In this document: positions 6,389 to 8,415 of the stretch, in pieces
How positions within the stretch are numbered: the stretch's first letter is position 1
Layout: each line of letters opens with the position of its first letter
Source: SZUA-186 sp041552135
GTDB lineage: Bacteria; Pseudomonadota; Gammaproteobacteria; UBA9214
NCBI GenBank assembly: GCA_041552135.1
Contig: JBFELL010000126.1
Location: 1 to 8,415 of the forward strand
Direction of reading: 5' to 3'
Length of the DNA stretch: 8,415 nucleotides
The notes under the pieces: generated by a model
Database searches by the model: none
Told to the model about the DNA's origin: nothing
The model's input: only the letters and a program-made list of their open reading frames with translations
Program-made: the position numbers and the translations under genes

Positions 6389-6967
6389 TTAGATGAACAG
6401 GGTGATGTCGGCGCCCTTCGCGTTGCTCAGGTAGGTCGCAGCGCCCGCCCACTCCGAGATCTCCGGGATGAATTCCTCCTGCTTCCAGCCGAACAGGTCG
6501 ACCGTCATCTGGCAGGCCACCAGGTCCACCTCGGCCTCGATGCAAAGCTCGCGCAGTTCCGGGATCGTGGCGATGCCGTGGTTCTTGACGGTCATCTTCA
6601 TGAAGCTGGTGGCCATCGACTCGAAGCCGGGTACGCCGGCCATCAGCAGGTTCGGCATGTTCCAGTCGATGCCCTGAAACCATTTCGGCCCGAACGGCAT
6701 CTTCATCGGCATGGCGGGATTGCCCAGCGGGCTGACGTGCGGCTTGAGGTCCTTTTTCAGCAGGGCCAGGCCGTAGAAGGTGAAGAACAGGGAGGCGTTC
6801 CAGCCCATGGCCGCGGCGGTCGAGGCGATGATAAATGGGGGGTAGGCCCAGTCGAGCGTCCCCTTCGTGACCATGATCGAGAGTCGCGGCGTGCCGGTGT
6901 CCCTTTCTTCCGCCATCTTCTCTGCAAAGCGCTGATCAAACCAGGCATTCATTTCATCAGTTGTCAT
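6389..6967 (-). CDS. dsrE2: DsrE2-like sulfur-transfer (sulfurtransferase/peroxiredoxin-like) protein
   Basis: 192-aa protein of the DsrE/DsrF superfamily, DsrE2 type. DsrE2 proteins carry or relay sulfane sulfur and are usually encoded with a rhodanese and TusA in sulfur oxidisers. Diagnostic stretches are LSIMVTKGTLDWAYPPFI (29-46), FFTFYGL.LLKKDL (61-74), SPLGNPAMPMKMPFGP (79-94) and ACQMTVDLFGW (151-161). C152 is the conserved Cys expected to carry the persulfide; C142 is a second Cys. Hydrophobic stretches around 39-66 may associate with the membrane. ATG 6967 is preferred over ATG 6982: the strong ribosome-binding site GGAGGAG (6980-6974) overlaps the upstream ATG and is correctly placed only for 6967. 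No tusA or rhodanese gene is nearby, which is unusual. Instead the gene is directly joined to an acyltransferase gene. The symbol refers to the family; paralog type (A, B or C) is not resolved. Confidence 0.88.
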   Translation of the reverse strand: MTTDEMNAWFDQRFAEKMAEERDTGTPRLSIMVTKGTLDWAYPPFIIASTAAAMGWNASLFFTFYGLALLKKDLKPHVSPLGNPAMPMKMPFGPKWFQGIDWNMPNLLMAGVPGFESMATSFMKMTVKNHGIATIPELRELCIEAEVDLVACQMTVDLFGWKQEEFIPEISEWAGAATYLSNAKGADITLFI

Positions 6968-7011
6968 GCGGGTCTCCTCCATGTGTCTGACCGAGGGTAG
7001 CGTTGTCGGGT

Positions 7012-7078
7012 ATGCCGCCTGCCACTGGAGGAGGCGGCATCACCAATGCCTCCGGCGAGTGCCAGTACGTCGCCGGAG
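7012..7078 (-). promoter_or_regulatory. Two tandem hairpins with complementary loops upstream of the dsrE2-like gene
   Basis: Hairpin A pairs 7050-7058 with 7070-7078 (CTCCGGCGA / TCGCCGGAG). Hairpin B pairs 7012-7020 with 7032-7040 (ATGCCGCCT / AGGCGGCAT). Both have perfect 9-bp stems and 11-nt loops, separated by 9 bases. On the minus strand loop A contains TACTGG and loop B contains CCAGTG. These can pair by five Watson-Crick pairs plus one wobble, a possible kissing-loop. They lie between the upstream gene's terminator and the dsrE2 ribosome-binding site, so they would be in the 5' leader if transcription starts upstream of 7078. No known riboswitch class was recognised. They could also be a mobile repeat. 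Confidence 0.45.
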
Positions 7079-7124
7079 CCGTAAGAATAGCCCATGATGC
7101 CCCGGCCTGCGTGTGTCCGGCAAT

Positions 7125-7157
7125 AAAAAAACGTCAGGGCGCGAATTGCACGCCCTG
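7125..7157 (-). terminator. Intrinsic terminator of the 79-aa protein gene
   Basis: On the minus strand CAGGGCG (7157-7151) pairs with CGCCCTG (7141-7135) around a 9-nt loop. ACG and then seven T residues (7131-7125) follow. It lies 19 bases after the stop of the small minus-strand gene. This is a textbook rho-independent terminator, and it separates that gene from the dsrE2-like gene. Confidence 0.85.
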
Positions 7158-7175
7158 CCGCCTCTGTCTACATGT

Positions 7176-7415
7176 TTACACGGGGGCGAGCAGTCCGGCG
7201 CCCTTGTGGGCCTGCTGGAGATGGTCCAGTACCGCCTTCGACCGCTGGCGGTCACGATCATAGTCAATCAACAGCAGGTGATCGTGGCCCGGGCTGAATC
7301 GTGCATCCTCAACACCCGCACAGCCACGGAGATGCTCGACCATCTCCGTCTTTTGCCCTTCGTTCAGTGCAGCATCGACATGCACCACGACTTCAACCCG
7401 GTGAATATTGCCCAT
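7176..7415 (-). CDS. Small conserved-type protein with ferredoxin-like (HMA-like) pattern, function unknown
   Basis: 79-aa protein beginning MGNIHRVEVVVHVDAALNEG. The start at 7415 is supported by GGGAGGA a few bases upstream. The longer open frame back to 7589 has a low-complexity, Arg-rich translation and no such site. The pattern is strand (VEVVVHV, 7-13), helix (EGQKTEMVEHLRG, 19-31), GCAGVEDARFSP (31-42), strand (HLLLIDYD, 46-53) and helix (SKAVLDHLQQ, 59-68). This matches the beta-alpha-beta-beta-alpha layout of heavy-metal-associated domains. The CxxC metal motif is absent; a single Cys (C32) sits near the start of the second strand, with H44 and H46 nearby. Metal binding is therefore doubtful, and a role as a small regulator or carrier is open. 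It ends at a strong terminator and is probably its own unit or the end of a unit with the reductase-like gene 180 bases upstream. Confidence 0.8.
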   Translation of the reverse strand: MGNIHRVEVVVHVDAALNEGQKTEMVEHLRGCAGVEDARFSPGHDHLLLIDYDRDRQRSKAVLDHLQQAHKGAGLLAPV

Positions 7416-7595
7416 GATGTCCTCCCTGTCGGCCTTGCTGACTGGTTCAGAACATGCCGTTGCCCTTGTCCGGCACTGCGTACCCGATTCACTGTCCCTT
7501 CGCGCGTGACACTCCCCGCGGTGGATAACGGCGCGCCGGTTCACGTTATTTGCCCGGGACCCTGCGCCCGGCCCGCGGGCATGCCTCACAGGCCT

Positions 7596-8378
7596 TTACC
7601 CGGCTTGTTTCGCTTGCTGCCCGGCCGCGATCTCGCGCAGCCGCGGGACATCGAGGCCGGCCTCGTCGGCCTGCCGGATGGCGCGCGCGAGGCGTGCCGG
7701 TGCGCTGCGGCCCGTACACTTGTGCTCCGGATCGCCATCGAAGGCTGCCAGCATGCCCTGTATCAGCGCCTCGGCATCGAAGCCCTGGCCGGTCAGGGAC
7801 TCCTGTATACCGATGACCTCACGGGCAAGCGCCTCGGCCAGTTCCCGGTGGCCGGCCCAGAGTTCGCTGACGGTGCCGCCGGTTACCAGCCCCGCGCAAT
7901 TGGTCGTGACGATGTAGACGTTCTTTACCACCAGTTCGAACAGCAACTCCGGCGCGCTGGCCAGCACGCGCACGGGTATGTCGATGCTGCCGAGGGCCTC
8001 CTGCAGCAGGCCGGCCTGCCGGCCAAACGCGGGGGAGGGGATCAGCACCTTGACGTCCTGGCCCTTTTTCTTTTCGAACCACACCGAGATGACAGTCGGC
8101 TGGGCGAAGCCGTATTGCTCCCAGTCACCGGGCAGCAGTTCATTCTGCAGCAGTCCGATGCGCTGGAACCATGCCGGCGGCAACTGCTCGAGTACGCTGT
8201 GCAGGTCATTCTCCGCTACCGCCACCAGCACCAGTTCCGGCGTCGGAATCGCGCGTGCCGCCTCGGCCAGGTCAGTCTCGCGTGTCGCCGGGTAGACGGG
8301 GTATCCGGCGCGCAGAAAACCGCGGGCGAAGACACTGCCCATCTCGCCAATGCCGATCAGGACAATCGGGGATTTCAT
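7596..8378 (-). CDS. Ketopantoate-reductase-like NAD(P)-binding protein, catalytic residues altered
   Basis: 260-aa cytosolic protein. The N-terminal Rossmann motif IGIGEMG (8-14) is followed by VAVAENDLHSVLEQLP (52-67) and LLQNELLP (76-83), the place of the QNG segment in ketopantoate reductases. The C-terminal half has ELVVKNVYIVTTNCAGLVTGG (148-168). K152 and N160 match the spacing of catalytic K176 and N184 of E. coli PanE, but the intermediate Asn is Ile156. In the final helix region the GR.tEid motif that carries the catalytic Glu reads GRSAPARL (223-230), so that Glu is missing. It probably belongs to the 6-phosphogluconate-dehydrogenase-like fold, with a substrate other than ketopantoate or with changed chemistry. 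The start ATG 8378 has AAGGA about 10 bases upstream. No pantothenate gene is nearby. The name panE is not justified. Confidence 0.8.
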   Translation of the reverse strand: MKSPIVLIGIGEMGSVFARGFLRAGYPVYPATRETDLAEAARAIPTPELVLVAVAENDLHSVLEQLPPAWFQRIGLLQNELLPGDWEQYGFAQPTVISVWFEKKKGQDVKVLIPSPAFGRQAGLLQEALGSIDIPVRVLASAPELLFELVVKNVYIVTTNCAGLVTGGTVSELWAGHRELAEALAREVIGIQESLTGQGFDAEALIQGMLAAFDGDPEHKCTGRSAPARLARAIRQADEAGLDVPRLREIAAGQQAKQAG

Positions 8379-8392
8379 CTGGGTAGGTTCCT

Positions 8393-8408
8393 TTTGACAG
8401 CTGTTAAA
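8393..8408. promoter_or_regulatory. Operator-like palindrome upstream of the reductase-like gene, containing a consensus -35 on the + strand
   Basis: TTTGACAGCTGTTAAA is a 16-base palindrome centred at 8400/8401 with one mismatched pair of eight. It lies 15-30 bases before the minus-strand start at 8378 and overlaps the edge of its ribosome-binding site. The plus-strand TTGACA (8394-8399) is a perfect sigma-70 -35 box, but the matching -10 would fall beyond the window end. It may be a repressor site, a divergent promoter, or both. Confidence 0.35.
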
Positions 8409-8415
8409 CTGGACA

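Noticed and set aside
7524..7548. ATAACG...CGTTAT inverted repeat around GGCGCGCC as an operator for the 79-aa gene
   Set aside because: Only 6 bp per arm in a GC-rich region, more than 100 bases from the start, with no promoter boxes nearby.
7552..7581. GC-rich hairpin with palindrome GCCCGCGGGC after the reductase-like gene as an intrinsic terminator
   Set aside because: There is self-complementarity, but no T tract follows on the minus strand; not strong enough to annotate.
7416..7589. N-terminal extension of the 79-aa protein
   Set aside because: The translation is Arg-rich and disordered-looking with no start signal, whereas GGGAGGA precedes ATG 7415.
1..8415. CRISPR array, tRNA, rRNA, transposase, integrase or prophage genes
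   Set aside because: No regularly spaced repeats, no tRNA-like cloverleaf, and no mobile-element protein motifs were seen on either strand.

Overview
This is a GC-rich window from what is most likely a gammaproteobacterium, possibly a sulfur oxidiser. The lineage is inferred from four things: a DsrE2-type sulfur-carrier protein, a Mak-type fructokinase very close to the Escherichia coli protein, outer-membrane style lipoproteins, and a pair of inverted REP sequences of the Pseudomonas/gammaproteobacterial type. No species can be named.

Left part (1-2391, + strand): the tail of an unidentified membrane protein, a terminator-like hairpin, and a secreted ZnuA/TroA-fold metal-binding protein with an unusual His cluster. 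A 382-base gene-free region follows, holding several hairpins that look like a dispersed intergenic repeat. Then comes mak, a ROK-family fructokinase.

Middle (2471-4936, + strand): a compact operon of three predicted lipoproteins. They are an unknown 254-aa protein, an M48 zinc metalloprotease with a C-terminal TPR-like region, and an unknown 185-aa protein. The junctions are 1 nt apart and 1 nt overlapping, so the three are probably co-translated and may act together at the outer membrane. This is the best candidate in the window for an incompletely described functional module.

Right part (5078-8378, - strand): the lipoprotein operon converges on an acyltransferase-3 membrane protein, with a REPIN-like inverted REP pair between them. 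In transcription order (right to left) the minus-strand genes are: a ketopantoate-reductase-like NAD(P)-binding protein; a 79-aa ferredoxin-fold-like small protein ending in a clear intrinsic terminator; a possible structured leader with two hairpins whose loops are complementary; a DsrE2-like protein; and the acyltransferase, whose TTG start directly abuts the dsrE2 stop.

Several starts given here are shorter than the longest open frames because ribosome-binding sites, signal peptides or family boundaries support internal ATGs. No tRNA, rRNA, CRISPR array, transposase or integrase was seen.
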